DNA of 64,000 nt. Origin: an uncultured Pelagibacteraceae bacterium. GTDB taxonomy: Bacteria > Pseudomonadota > Alphaproteobacteria > Pelagibacterales > Pelagibacteraceae. This document shows, piece after piece, positions 1 to 8,651 of the stretch. The DNA lies in assembly GCA_902535155.1 (NCBI GenBank), contig CACASB010000002.1:24914-88913 (forward strand), given 5' to 3'. Position 1 is the stretch's first letter; the number at the start of each line of letters is the position of its first letter. The translations under genes were made by a program, and so were the position numbers. The notes below the pieces were generated by a model. It had not been told where the DNA came from. It was given only the letters and a program-made list of their open reading frames with translations, and ran no database searches.

Positions 1-429
1 GATCAAAAGATTTACGCAAGTAATCATGGTGCAAGAGGTGGAGATTGGTTTGGTGAAATTAAAAAAGGAGAAAACTATGGTTGGAAAATTCTTGGTTGGG
101 GTGGAACTAATTATAGTGGTACAAAAATAGGGCCAAAGTGGTTACCTGGTTATACAAAAGCAATTAAATACTGGGTGCCCTCAATTGCAACAAGTGCAAT
201 AACAATTTATAAAGGTGAAGAATTTAAAGAGTGGAATGGTCATGCTTTAATTACATCTCTTAAGGACATGTCACTTAGAAAACTTGATTTTTCCAACTTA
301 GAAAATGTTAGAGAAGAAGTCATATTTGAAAGAGAAATCGGAAGAATTAGAGACATACAAGTTCATCCAGTTAGTGGTAAGATCTTTTTTTTAAGTCAGG
401 ATGCTTTATGGCTAATGCAAAAAAATTAA
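1..429 (+). CDS. PQQ-dependent aldose sugar dehydrogenase, C-terminal part (5' end outside window)
   Basis: The reading frame is open from base 1, so only the last 142 residues are visible. They carry the glycine/tryptophan-rich repeats of the soluble glucose/sorbosone dehydrogenase beta-propeller (HGARGGDWFGEI, ENYGWKI, later GHALITSL and IRDIQVHPVSGKIFFL). Family members oxidise aldose sugars in the periplasm with PQQ and pass electrons to the respiratory chain. The signal peptide and PQQ-binding residues are upstream of the window, so substrate cannot be judged. The next gene starts inside its last 22 bases, which suggests co-transcription. The family call is firm; the exact sugar is unknown. 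Confidence 0.8.
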   Translation, partial: DQKIYASNHGARGGDWFGEIKKGENYGWKILGWGGTNYSGTKIGPKWLPGYTKAIKYWVPSIATSAITIYKGEEFKEWNGHALITSLKDMSLRKLDFSNLENVREEVIFEREIGRIRDIQVHPVSGKIFFLSQDALWLMQKN

Positions 430-1436
430 TAAATTTAATTAACAGAATTTTTGTAAGCAGAGGTTTAAGCCCAAAGCACGCTATGATTAGTGCTAAAGCT
501 TTAATTAATGCTGAGTTAGTCGGTGCACATTCTCATGGTCTATCAAGACTTAAAATGTATTGTGACAGAATTGATAAAAAAGTAATTAATCCAAAACCAA
601 AAATTAAAATTAAAAATATTTCAAAATCAATCTCAAAAATTGATGCTGACAATTCTATTGGGTTTGTAGCCGCAGATATTGCAATTAAAAAAGCAATTGA
701 TAATGCAAAAAAAACTGGGATTGGTTTAGTTGGAGTTAAAAAAAGTGGTCACTACGGATTGTCTGGATATTATGCTGAACAAGCTACAAATAAAAATTTA
801 GTAACTATGATTTTCACAAATGCCCCACCAGCTGTAGCACCTCATGGTGCTTTAAAAAGTTTATTCGGTACTAACCCAATATGTTTTGGCACACCGACTG
901 GCTCAAAAATACCATTTATTTTAGACACTTCTATCTCAATGATAAATAGAGGTAAAATAAGAGTAGCGGCAAGAAACAATAAAAAGATACCAGAGGGAGT
1001 GGCTTTAGATAAAAATGGAAAACCAACAACAGATGCTAGAAAAGCACTTCAAGGAGTACAATTGCCTATTGCTGGTTTTAGAGGATCAGGGTTGGCTTGG
1101 ATGGTTGATATTTTGAGTGGGGTTTTAACTGGGGGAAATCATGCAGGAAAAGTGAAAGATCCATTTGATGATTTCACTGGACCACAAAATATTGGGCACT
1201 TATTTTTTACTTTTAAGCCAAATTTGTTTGTAAATGATTATAATAAAAGAATTAAAAATAACATAAAAACAATTAAGGCATTACCAAAAATTAAAGGTAT
1301 CAAGGAAATTATGTATCCCGGTCAAAATAAGTTTAAAAGACTTAAAATAAATTCTAGAAAAAAAATTAATATTCCATCTAATATTAAAAAAGATATAACA
1401 AAATTAGTATCTAAAAATACTATATTAAAATATTAA
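408..1436 (+). CDS. Ldh2/malate-L-lactate dehydrogenase family NAD(P)-dependent oxidoreductase (ComC-like possible)
   Basis: A 342-residue protein of the Ldh2 family, which reduces or oxidises 2-keto/2-hydroxy acids with NAD(P)H. The catalytic-histidine motif appears as HSHGLSR near residue 45, followed by SGHYGLSGYY, FGTNPICFGTP, and the C-terminal block RGKIRVAARNNKKIPEG then PTTDARKAL. The family includes ureidoglycolate, malate, piperideine-2-carboxylate and (R)-sulfolactate (ComC) dehydrogenases, and sequence reading alone does not separate them. It overlaps the sugar dehydrogenase by 22 bases. A HisD-family gene resembling HpsN and a phosphotransacetylase lie 2-4 kb downstream, which makes a sulfolactate role thinkable but unproven. 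The tail after about residue 285 is lysine-rich and poorly conserved. Confidence 0.8.
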   Translation: MANAKKLINLINRIFVSRGLSPKHAMISAKALINAELVGAHSHGLSRLKMYCDRIDKKVINPKPKIKIKNISKSISKIDADNSIGFVAADIAIKKAIDNAKKTGIGLVGVKKSGHYGLSGYYAEQATNKNLVTMIFTNAPPAVAPHGALKSLFGTNPICFGTPTGSKIPFILDTSISMINRGKIRVAARNNKKIPEGVALDKNGKPTTDARKALQGVQLPIAGFRGSGLAWMVDILSGVLTGGNHAGKVKDPFDDFTGPQNIGHLFFTFKPNLFVNDYNKRIKNNIKTIKALPKIKGIKEIMYPGQNKFKRLKINSRKKINIPSNIKKDITKLVSKNTILKY

Positions 1437-1465
1437 TATAGTTATGAATATTAAAATTATTGTTT

Positions 1466-2695
1466 ATGAACTTAAAGAATAGAAAAATTTTTAATAAATT
1501 ATTGATTGAAAAAAAAATATCAAAAAAAATCGTTTATGATCTCTCTCCTAATTCTTTATTTAACGATGATATAATCGAGGGAATAAAAGTTCTTCTTTCA
1601 AAAAGGATTACAATTGGAAATATTACAAAAAAATTTGAAAAAGAATTTTCTAAATATATTGGATCTAAATATGCATTAATGGTTAACTCTGGATCATCTG
1701 CTAATTTATTAGCTCTTTTTGCTTCGATAAATCCTTTAAAAAAAAATAAACTTAAATTTGGTGATGAGGTTTTAATACCAGCATTATGCTGGTCGACCTC
1801 ACTATGGCCTATAGTTCAAGCAGGACTTAAACCAGTATTTGTAGACACTGACCCAAAAACATTAAATATTTCAATAGAAGATTTAAAAAAGAAAATTACC
1901 AAAAAGACAAAGGCCATTATGCTTGTTCACGTTCTTGGAAACTGTACAAATATGGACCACATAAAGAGTATCATTAAATCGAAAAATATTACCTTAATTG
2001 AAGACGCATGCGAGTCATTAGGCTCAAAGTATAAAAATAAATACTTAGGTTCTTATGGAACATTTGGAAGTTTTTCATTTTATTATTCACATCAAATAAC
2101 ATCTGGTGAGGGAGGTATGATAGTGTGCAATAGTAGAAAAGATTATGAAATAATTCATAGTTTAAGATCGCATGGATGGGATCGTGGTTTAAAAAATAAT
2201 AATAAAAATTTTAATTTTATAAATTCTGGATTTAATTTAAGGCCTACTGAAATAGCTGCAGCGATTGGATATAATCAATTTAAAAAGCTCAACACTTTTA
2301 AGAAAATTAGATCAAATAACAGAAAATTAATAATCAATAAATTAGTAAATTCTAAAAATTGGACAAATCAATATCAATTTGTTGATGCTATAAAACATCT
2401 TGATCCAAGCTGGTTTGGGTTACCCTTGTTGTTAAATAAAAAATATATAAAGCAAAAAGCAAGGTTTTTAGCAAAAATTAATAAAAAAGGATTAGAGACT
2501 AGGCCTATAATAAGTGGGAATTTTGTTAACCAAAAGTCTGTAAAACTTTATAATCTTAATCATAAAAAAGAAAAATTTTATAATACTCAAAATATTGAAG
2601 ATAGAGGTTTTTTTATTGGAATACACCTTAAGAAAATTTCTAATAGCGAATTAAATTTCTTAGAAAAAAATTTATTAGACTTAGATGAAAATTAA
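1466..2695 (+). CDS. ColD/RfbH-like PLP-dependent sugar 3-dehydratase (DegT/DnrJ/EryC1/StrS fold)
   Basis: A 409-residue DegT-fold protein in which the usual PLP-binding lysine is replaced by histidine. Where aminotransferases such as ArnB read K-N-I-T, this one reads H-Q-I-T in the block FYYSHQITSGEGG, with the histidine near residue 209. Histidine at this position is the hallmark of 3-deoxygenating enzymes such as ColD (GDP-4-keto-6-deoxymannose 3-dehydratase). Other ColD-like blocks are MVNSGSSANLL, CWSTSLWP, LIEDACESLGS, SHGWDRG, ETRPIISGNF and GFFIGIH. A TTG start two codons earlier is possible; ATG at 1466 is preferred. It overlaps the next sugar gene by 11 bases. Likely job: making a 3,6-dideoxyhexose for a surface polysaccharide. 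Confidence 0.82.
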   Translation: MNLKNRKIFNKLLIEKKISKKIVYDLSPNSLFNDDIIEGIKVLLSKRITIGNITKKFEKEFSKYIGSKYALMVNSGSSANLLALFASINPLKKNKLKFGDEVLIPALCWSTSLWPIVQAGLKPVFVDTDPKTLNISIEDLKKKITKKTKAIMLVHVLGNCTNMDHIKSIIKSKNITLIEDACESLGSKYKNKYLGSYGTFGSFSFYYSHQITSGEGGMIVCNSRKDYEIIHSLRSHGWDRGLKNNNKNFNFINSGFNLRPTEIAAAIGYNQFKKLNTFKKIRSNNRKLIINKLVNSKNWTNQYQFVDAIKHLDPSWFGLPLLLNKKYIKQKARFLAKINKKGLETRPIISGNFVNQKSVKLYNLNHKKEKFYNTQNIEDRGFFIGIHLKKISNSELNFLEKNLLDLDEN

Positions 2696-3497
2696 ATGCG
2701 GCATCACTGGACATACTGGAGTTTTAGGTAGAAGAATAATTAAAAAACTTCCTTTTAAATTTATAAAATTTAAAGGTGATATAACAAAAAAAAACCAATT
2801 AAAAAACTGGTTTAAGAAAAATAAGCTAGATATTATTATACATCTAGCAGCTATAGTTCCTACAGATGTTGTCAAAAAAAATATTCAAAGAGCTTACAAA
2901 GTAAATTTTGGTGGAACCAAAAATATAGTTGATGAAATTTTAAAAAATAGTCAAATTAAATGGTTTTTCTTCTCATCTACCTCTCATGTTTATGATTTTT
3001 CAAATAAGAAAATTTCCGAAAATTATAAACTTTTACCTAAGACAATTTATGGTTCAACAAAAGTTAAAGCGGAAAAATATATAATCAAAAAACTAAGAAA
3101 AAAAAGATTTTGTATTGGAAGAATTTTTAGTTTTACAGGAAAAGGACAATCAGAAAATTTTGTTATACCCACTATAATCAAAAAGATTAAATCAAAAAAA
3201 AGAATTATTGAATTTTCAAATTTAGAACATTTCAGAGATTTTGTAAGTTTGAATGATATTGCTAATGCAATACTATATTTATGCAAAAAAAATTCTTATG
3301 GTATATTTAATATTGGAAATGGAAAAAAGATACTTCTCTCTGATGTCGCGAGGAGACTTTCAAAAAAACAAAACAAAAAAATAATTATTTCTAAAAATAA
3401 AATTACGACATCTTTAATTGCAAATAACAGTAAATTAAAAAAACTTGGTTGGACACCTAAATCAAATATTAATGATATTTTAAAAGAATTAACTTAA
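2685..3497 (+). CDS. NAD(P)-dependent sugar-nucleotide epimerase/reductase (extended SDR)
   Basis: A 270-residue short-chain dehydrogenase of the sugar-nucleotide type. The N-terminus has the Rossmann motif GITGHTGVLGRR, then HLAAIVPT, and the catalytic pair appears as YGSTKVKAEKY near residue 125. Its start lies inside the last 11 bases of the ColD-like gene, so the two are probably translated together. ColD products need reduction at C4, with or without C5 epimerisation as done by ColC, and this protein is the natural candidate. It could also be a general dTDP-sugar reductase. It is somewhat short for the family (usually 280-310 residues). Confidence 0.75.
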   Translation: MKIKCGITGHTGVLGRRIIKKLPFKFIKFKGDITKKNQLKNWFKKNKLDIIIHLAAIVPTDVVKKNIQRAYKVNFGGTKNIVDEILKNSQIKWFFFSSTSHVYDFSNKKISENYKLLPKTIYGSTKVKAEKYIIKKLRKKRFCIGRIFSFTGKGQSENFVIPTIIKKIKSKKRIIEFSNLEHFRDFVSLNDIANAILYLCKKNSYGIFNIGNGKKILLSDVARRLSKKQNKKIIISKNKITTSLIANNSKLKKLGWTPKSNINDILKELT

Positions 3498-3562
3498 AAT
3501 TTCTTAGGCTTTTGAATTGTAAATAATATATATATAGACTAAAAGTTACGTTAGATTAATTC

Positions 3563-4474
3563 ATGCTTTCAAATAAACAAATAATTTGTCCTAATAATCT
3601 GTTAGACGCTTCTATTAAAAAAAGAGGAGCAACCGCCGCGATCGTAAATGCTGGGAAACCATTACCAATGCAATCAGTTATGGATGCGGTAAAAGAGGAC
3701 CTAATCAAACCAATTTTTATTGGTGATAAAGAACAAATACAAAAATGTGCGTCTGAAATTCAATTTGATATTTCAGGTTATGAGGTAATTCATGAACCAG
3801 TAGAAAATAATACAGCAGCAGTTGCTGCTAAACTTGCAATGCAGGGCAAAGTTAAGATTATAGTAAAGGGCCATATTCATACAGATATATTAATGAAAGA
3901 AGTGTTAAAAAGAGAATATAAACTTCTTGGAAAAACTAGATTAAGCCATGTTTGGCATATGACATTAGAAAAAGATGACAAGCCATTAATAATTACTGAT
4001 GGTGCACTAAATGTTTTACCGAATGTAAAAACTAAAATACACATATTAAAAAACGTTATAGATTTTTCAAAAAGGATTGGAAACAACAGACCAAAAGTTG
4101 CTGTTTTATCTGCAACTGAGGAAGTCTTAGATAGTATTCAAAGTTCAATGGAAGCAAAAGAAATTACCGAACTTGCAAAAAAAGAGGATTTAGATGCAGA
4201 CGTATTTGGGCCTTTAGCGTTTGATAATAGTGTTTCAAAAAAGTCTGCTGAAATTAAAGGTATTAAAAATATAGTTGCTGGAGATGCAGATGTACTTTTA
4301 GTACCTAGTGTTGAAACTGGAAATGCATTGGTAAAAATAATGATTTATTTTATGGGAGCTTGCGCGGCTGGTGTTGTGATAGGAGGAAAAGTACCAGTCG
4401 TTATTACAAGTAGATCAGATGAAGCAACAGCTAGATTAGCTTCTATTGCTGCTGCAGTTGTTGCATTGGATTAA
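3563..4474 (+). CDS. pta: Phosphate acetyl/butyryltransferase family (phosphotransacetylase)
   Basis: A 303-residue PTA_PTB-family enzyme interconverting acetyl phosphate and acetyl-CoA, or the butyryl equivalents. Recognisable blocks are NNTAAVAAKLAMQGKVKIIVKGHIHTD around residues 95-120, RLSHVWHM, LIITDGALNVLP, DVFGPLAFDNSVS and the C-terminal SRSDEATARLASIA. This is the short form without the DRTGG regulatory domain. The upstream 65 bases carry no clear ribosome site. The next gene, a HisD-family dehydrogenase, follows after 23 bases. Phosphotransacetylase often completes sulfonate breakdown by turning Xsc-derived acetyl phosphate into acetyl-CoA, but Xsc is not in this window. Confidence 0.82.
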   Translation: MLSNKQIICPNNLLDASIKKRGATAAIVNAGKPLPMQSVMDAVKEDLIKPIFIGDKEQIQKCASEIQFDISGYEVIHEPVENNTAAVAAKLAMQGKVKIIVKGHIHTDILMKEVLKREYKLLGKTRLSHVWHMTLEKDDKPLIITDGALNVLPNVKTKIHILKNVIDFSKRIGNNRPKVAVLSATEEVLDSIQSSMEAKEITELAKKEDLDADVFGPLAFDNSVSKKSAEIKGIKNIVAGDADVLLVPSVETGNALVKIMIYFMGACAAGVVIGGKVPVVITSRSDEATARLASIAAAVVALD

Positions 4475-4497
4475 TAAAACAATATAAATTTGTAAAA

Positions 4498-5787
4498 ATG
4501 ACAATTAAATATTTAAAAAAAGCATCTAAAACCGCATCAACAGATGACACTAAAACAAAAGATATCGTTCAAAATCTTTTAAAAGAACTCGAAAAATCAA
4601 AAGAAGAAGGTTGTAAAGATTTAACTAAAAAATTTGATAAATACGATGGAGAAATAGTTGTTTCAAAAGAAAAGATAGAGAAAATAAATAAAAATTTGGA
4701 TCAAAAAACTAAAGACGATATTAAATTTTCATATGATAGGGTTCGTAAATTTGCAGAAGCACAACTTGCAAACTATGGAAAAGACTTTGAAGTAGAATTA
4801 TCAAATGGATTATATGCTGGTCAAAAGTTAGTGCCAGTTAATACTGCAGGCTGTTATATTCCAGGTGGAAGATACGCCCATATAGCATCAGCAGTAATGA
4901 GCGTTACAACTGCAAAAGTTGCAGGTGTTAAAAATATTATTGCATGCAGTCCCCCTAAAGAAGGAATTGGTGCCCACCCTTCTATAATTTATACAGCAAA
5001 TTTATGCGGCGCTGATGTAATTTTAAATCTTGGTGGAGTTCCAGCTATCGCTGCAATGACATACGGAATGTTTGGAAATGCTCCAGCTGATATTTTAGTT
5101 GGTCCCGGAAATCAATTTGTTGCTGAAGCTAAAAGAATTTTATTTGGAAAAGTTGGAATTGATTTATTCGCTGGCCCAACAGAAATTGGAATTATTGCAG
5201 ATGAAACTGCAGATCCAGAAATTGTAGCTGTTGATTTAGTTGGTCAGGCTGAACACGGTTATAATTCTCCATGTTGGTTATACACCACAAGCCAAAAACT
5301 TGCAGATGAAGTGATGAAAAGAGTCCCAGAATTAATAGAAAAACTTCCAGAAGTTCCAAGATTAAGTGCGGAGGCTGCTTGGAGAGATTACGGTGAAGTT
5401 ATTTTATGTGATACGGATGAAGAAATGGTTAAAGTGAGTGATGACTATGCACCTGAGCATTTAGAGATACAAACCAAAAATCTTGAATGGTTTCATAAGA
5501 GATTAAAAAACTACGGTTCATTATTTATTGGTGAGGAAACAACAGTTGCTTATGGTGATAAATGTTCTGGAACCAATCACATATTGCCAACGAAAGGAGC
5601 AGGAAAATACACAGGGGGTTTATTTGTTGGTAAATTTATAAAAACTTTAAGTTTTCAGAGAATGACAAAAGAATCTACAAAAGAAGTTGGATCAGCTGCA
5701 GCTAGAATATCTAGATACGAAGGCATGGAAGCACATGCAAGGACTGGTGATGTGAGACTTAAAAAGTATGGATACTCACAAAAATAA
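4498..5787 (+). CDS. Histidinol dehydrogenase family protein, likely HpsN-type sulfopropanediol dehydrogenase
   Basis: A 429-residue zinc- and NAD-dependent alcohol-to-acid dehydrogenase. HisD-family zinc ligands and catalytic residues are present: VGQAEHGYNS (Gln and His), APEHLEI (catalytic Glu-His), GDKCSGTNHILPT (Asp) and EAHARTGDVRL (His). The blocks VNTAGCYIPGGRYAHIA, LFAGPTEIGIIAD and WRDYGEVILCDT match my memory of HpsN, which oxidises 2,3-dihydroxypropane-1-sulfonate to (R)-sulfolactate, better than biosynthetic HisD. No other histidine gene except a HisN-like phosphatase 12 kb away is in the window. It lies 23 bases after pta. Biosynthetic HisD remains the alternative. Confidence 0.75.
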   Translation: MTIKYLKKASKTASTDDTKTKDIVQNLLKELEKSKEEGCKDLTKKFDKYDGEIVVSKEKIEKINKNLDQKTKDDIKFSYDRVRKFAEAQLANYGKDFEVELSNGLYAGQKLVPVNTAGCYIPGGRYAHIASAVMSVTTAKVAGVKNIIACSPPKEGIGAHPSIIYTANLCGADVILNLGGVPAIAAMTYGMFGNAPADILVGPGNQFVAEAKRILFGKVGIDLFAGPTEIGIIADETADPEIVAVDLVGQAEHGYNSPCWLYTTSQKLADEVMKRVPELIEKLPEVPRLSAEAAWRDYGEVILCDTDEEMVKVSDDYAPEHLEIQTKNLEWFHKRLKNYGSLFIGEETTVAYGDKCSGTNHILPTKGAGKYTGGLFVGKFIKTLSFQRMTKESTKEVGSAAARISRYEGMEAHARTGDVRLKKYGYSQK

Positions 5788-7189
5788 ACTTTTAAATAAG
5801 AATACTTTATTATTTTTTTTCATTATTTTTGCTGCTTTTTTTTTAAGAATTTATAATTTAAATTTTGAAGACTATTGGTTTGATGAACAAGCAAGTTTTT
5901 GGGTATCAGACCCAACTATAAATTTAAAAGAGACTATTGAAAGATCAAACGAGTTAGATAGAGGTTCAAATATAGTTTTTAATTTATTTCTAAAAAATTT
6001 TTTTTTATTATTTGGTTACGACCCTCAAATTGGCAGGTATTTGCCATTTATTTTTGGTTTACTATCTATTCCCTCTTTATGTTATTTAGTATTTCAAATT
6101 AGCAGAAATCAAAGTTATTTACTTGTGGGATTCCTTAGTGCTATCAACTTTTATTTAATAAGCTATTCCCAAGAAGTCAGGGTTTATTCATTTATATTTT
6201 TAGTAAGTATTTTAAGTATTATTTTTCTTTTTAAATTATTGGACGAGGAAAATTTAAATAATAAAAAATATTTATATGCTTGCTTTTATATTTTCTTTTC
6301 TTTACTTGGAGTTTTATTACACACATTTTTCTTTATTATAATTCTTTCTCAATTTTTATTTGTTTTTTTAAATATTGTATTTAACAAAAAAAAATTTGTA
6401 TTTATTTTATTTTGTATTTTGTCTATTCCCTTATTATTTTTGATATTAATGTATGATTATTTATTGTTACAACTTGGTATTAAAAGTTTTTGGATACAAC
6501 AAGTAAATCTTGATTTTTTTATTAATTATTTCTTTTCTAGATTTTTTGGTTCTAAAATAATGGGGGCAATCTATCTATTATGTTTAATTTATCTTATTTA
6601 CACTGGTAGAAAAAAAATTTTTAAACTTGAAGATAAGAATTTTTTATTTATTTTAATTTTAGTTCTTTCATATGTTTTACCACTCACATATGGGCTCATT
6701 AAACAGCCTATACTAATTGACAGGTACATAATTTTTGTTCTTGTTCCAATATTTGCATTAATCTCAATATTGATATGCGAACTAAAAAATACAAAAACAA
6801 AATATATTATTTTGTTTATTATTTTAAGCTCTTCATTAGTTAATAATTATATTGAAGTTTTTAATAGAGAAAAATCGAAACCAGAGTTTAATAAAACTTT
6901 GGAGTATATTTCAAAATCAAATAACCCAAATATCATTACTAAAACAAACGATACTATGGCTGAAAAAATTGTAGTTAATTATTTAAAAAATGTACGTACT
7001 TCCAAAAAAAATAATTTAAATTTTTACAATTCAAATAGTGATTACTTAAAGTTAGATACTCTATGGATTCTTTGTTATAAACCAATAAATGGATTTGATT
7101 GTACGCCTACAACTTATTTATCTTCTAGTTGGTTGAAAGTAGATGACGTAGAATATAAACTGATTGGATCAACACTATATAAAAATTAA
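5768..7189 (+). CDS. GT39/ArnT-like polytopic membrane glycosyltransferase
   Basis: A 473-residue integral membrane protein. The first 30 residues form a transmembrane segment, followed by the periplasmic-loop motif EDYWFDEQASFW with the acidic pair typical of GT39/ArnT-type (GT-C fold) enzymes. About ten more hydrophobic segments run to residue 370, then a soluble C-terminal region of about 110 residues. Such enzymes transfer sugars from polyprenyl phosphate onto lipids or proteins on the outer face of the inner membrane. It overlaps the preceding dehydrogenase by 20 bases and is followed 21 bases later by a Dpm1-like synthase that could make its lipid-linked donor. Acceptor unknown. Confidence 0.78.
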   Translation: MDTHKNKLLNKNTLLFFFIIFAAFFLRIYNLNFEDYWFDEQASFWVSDPTINLKETIERSNELDRGSNIVFNLFLKNFFLLFGYDPQIGRYLPFIFGLLSIPSLCYLVFQISRNQSYLLVGFLSAINFYLISYSQEVRVYSFIFLVSILSIIFLFKLLDEENLNNKKYLYACFYIFFSLLGVLLHTFFFIIILSQFLFVFLNIVFNKKKFVFILFCILSIPLLFLILMYDYLLLQLGIKSFWIQQVNLDFFINYFFSRFFGSKIMGAIYLLCLIYLIYTGRKKIFKLEDKNFLFILILVLSYVLPLTYGLIKQPILIDRYIIFVLVPIFALISILICELKNTKTKYIILFIILSSSLVNNYIEVFNREKSKPEFNKTLEYISKSNNPNIITKTNDTMAEKIVVNYLKNVRTSKKNNLNFYNSNSDYLKLDTLWILCYKPINGFDCTPTTYLSSSWLKVDDVEYKLIGSTLYKN

Positions 7190-7210
7190 ACTATAAATTT
7201 AAGACATTTC

Positions 7211-7921
7211 ATGAAAGAATTATCAATTGTAATACCAATTTTGAATGAGGCAAAAAATATAAATCAGTTAATACCTGAAATTAATAAAGTTAAAATAAAG
7301 ATTAATTTAAATAGACTAGAAGTTTTACTAATAGATGATAATTCTCACGATAATATTAAGAATGTCGTAACGAGATTAAAAAAAAGATATCCCTATCTAA
7401 AATTATTTATAAGAAAAAATAAGAAAAAGGATTTATCAAAGTCTTGCGTAGAAGGTTTTATTAAAGCGAAATATAAAAATATTTTAGTTATGGATGGAGA
7501 TTTACAACATCCACCTCAGTACATAGAAAAAATGTATAATGTTTTTATTAATCAAAAATGTGATTTTGTAATTGGTAGCAGAGATCTTTTAAAAAGAAAA
7601 AATTATGGCTTGTCTCAGATAAGAAGATTATTCTCAATTATTTTAATACTAATGATTAATTTTTTGTTAGGTAATAAAACAAAAGATCCAATGAGTGGTT
7701 TTTTTATTTTTAAAAAAGAAATTTATACTAAAAATAAAAAAAAATTATTTTCTTCAGGATATAAGATTCTATCTGATTTAATTTACTCTTCAAAACATGA
7801 TTTAAAAATAAAAGATGTGAACATAAGATTTGACCGAAGAATATCAGGGAAAAGTAAAATGAATTTATCTATATTGTTAATTTTGATTTATTTTATCTTT
7901 AGCAGATTTGTTAAAAAGTGA
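7211..7921 (+). CDS. GT2 glycosyltransferase, polyprenol-phosphate sugar synthase (Dpm1-like)
   Basis: A 236-residue GT-A enzyme. The start ELSIVIPILNEAKNI is the nucleotide-binding strand, LLIDDNSHD carries the first Asp pair, VMDGDLQHPP is the metal-binding DxD region, and DPMSGFFIFKKE is the signature of dolichyl/polyprenyl-phosphate mannose synthases. A hydrophobic stretch near residues 140-155 and another at the C-terminus (LSILLILIYFIF) suggest membrane attachment. It probably charges polyprenyl phosphate with a sugar for the GT39-type enzyme just upstream. Its stop codon abuts the stop codon of the convergent alternative oxidase gene with no spacer. Confidence 0.82.
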   Translation: MKELSIVIPILNEAKNINQLIPEINKVKIKINLNRLEVLLIDDNSHDNIKNVVTRLKKRYPYLKLFIRKNKKKDLSKSCVEGFIKAKYKNILVMDGDLQHPPQYIEKMYNVFINQKCDFVIGSRDLLKRKNYGLSQIRRLFSIILILMINFLLGNKTKDPMSGFFIFKKEIYTKNKKKLFSSGYKILSDLIYSSKHDLKIKDVNIRFDRRISGKSKMNLSILLILIYFIFSRFVKK

Positions 7922-8584
7922 TTATTCTCTACTTAAATCTTTAGAGCTAATATTTTCCTCTTTTTTAGGGTATTTTTTTTCGTTAATGATATTTGCAAAA
8001 CTATGGTTCACATCACGGTGTCCAGCTTCATCATCACGTATAACTCTCACTACATCTTTTAGTGTAGCGTGCAAAGGTAAGTTCCAATAATTTATTGCAA
8101 CTTCTGGAGCTGGCTCATCTTTTATTTTGCCAGTCTCTAATTCGTGTAAATATTCTGTGTAACTTCTAACAGCTTCTTCTTCAAAATATCCAACAATCCT
8201 ATGAGCAGTTCTTTGAGATACTAAATAAATGATAGCGTATGTAACAATAAAAATAAATTGAGCCATCAAAATAATAACTCTTTCAATCCATGTTGGCTTT
8301 GCAACATGAATAAAAGTCATTAGATGCATTCTTTCATTTTCTGCTTCATCCAAAAGAATTTTAATCCAACCTCTATCATCTTCCATTTTTCTTAAAGATT
8401 TTAAGTGAATTAGCATTCCTGCTACCATTCCAGGTACTGCAGCAACTGTTTCTAAAACGACAGCTCTATGACCGTATCTTTTCTTAAAAAAAGTATCAGC
8501 TAGAAATCTTAAAAACTTTGTAAAGCCTAAAGCAACTTTATCGCTAAAGTTATTTGGCTCGTAATGTTTTTCTAAATCATTCAT
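7922..8584 (-). CDS. aox: Alternative oxidase (cyanide-resistant quinol oxidase, AOX)
   Basis: A 220-residue di-iron ubiquinol oxidase of the inner membrane, which passes electrons from quinol to oxygen without pumping protons. All four di-iron motifs are visible: [11 protein letters not shown] near residue 44, [10 protein letters not shown] near 82, [14 protein letters not shown] near 132 and [12 protein letters not shown] near 182. Two membrane-associated helices lie around residues 50-60 and 105-122. It lacks the N-terminal extension and regulatory cysteine of plant AOX. It sits alone, convergent with the GT2 gene and 67 bases upstream of a LysE-type exporter gene on the same strand. The call is firm from the motifs. 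Confidence 0.95.
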   Translation of the reverse strand: MNDLEKHYEPNNFSDKVALGFTKFLRFLADTFFKKRYGHRAVVLETVAAVPGMVAGMLIHLKSLRKMEDDRGWIKILLDEAENERMHLMTFIHVAKPTWIERVIILMAQFIFIVTYAIIYLVSQRTAHRIVGYFEEEAVRSYTEYLHELETGKIKDEPAPEVAINYWNLPLHATLKDVVRVIRDDEAGHRDVNHSFANIINEKKYPKKEENISSKDLSRE

Positions 8585-8651
8585 ACCTCTTATTTAGTTA
8601 TTTTTATTTAAAATCCAATGGGTCTAAATTGACGTTTAAAAGTGTTCTATA

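Noticed and set aside
4498..5787. Plain annotation as histidinol dehydrogenase for histidine synthesis
   Set aside because: Context (pta) and several blocks fit HpsN better; kept only as the alternative.
7211..7921. Poly-A/T tracts in sugar genes as phase-variation sites
   Set aside because: Long A/T runs occur throughout this genome, including housekeeping genes, so they carry no special signal.
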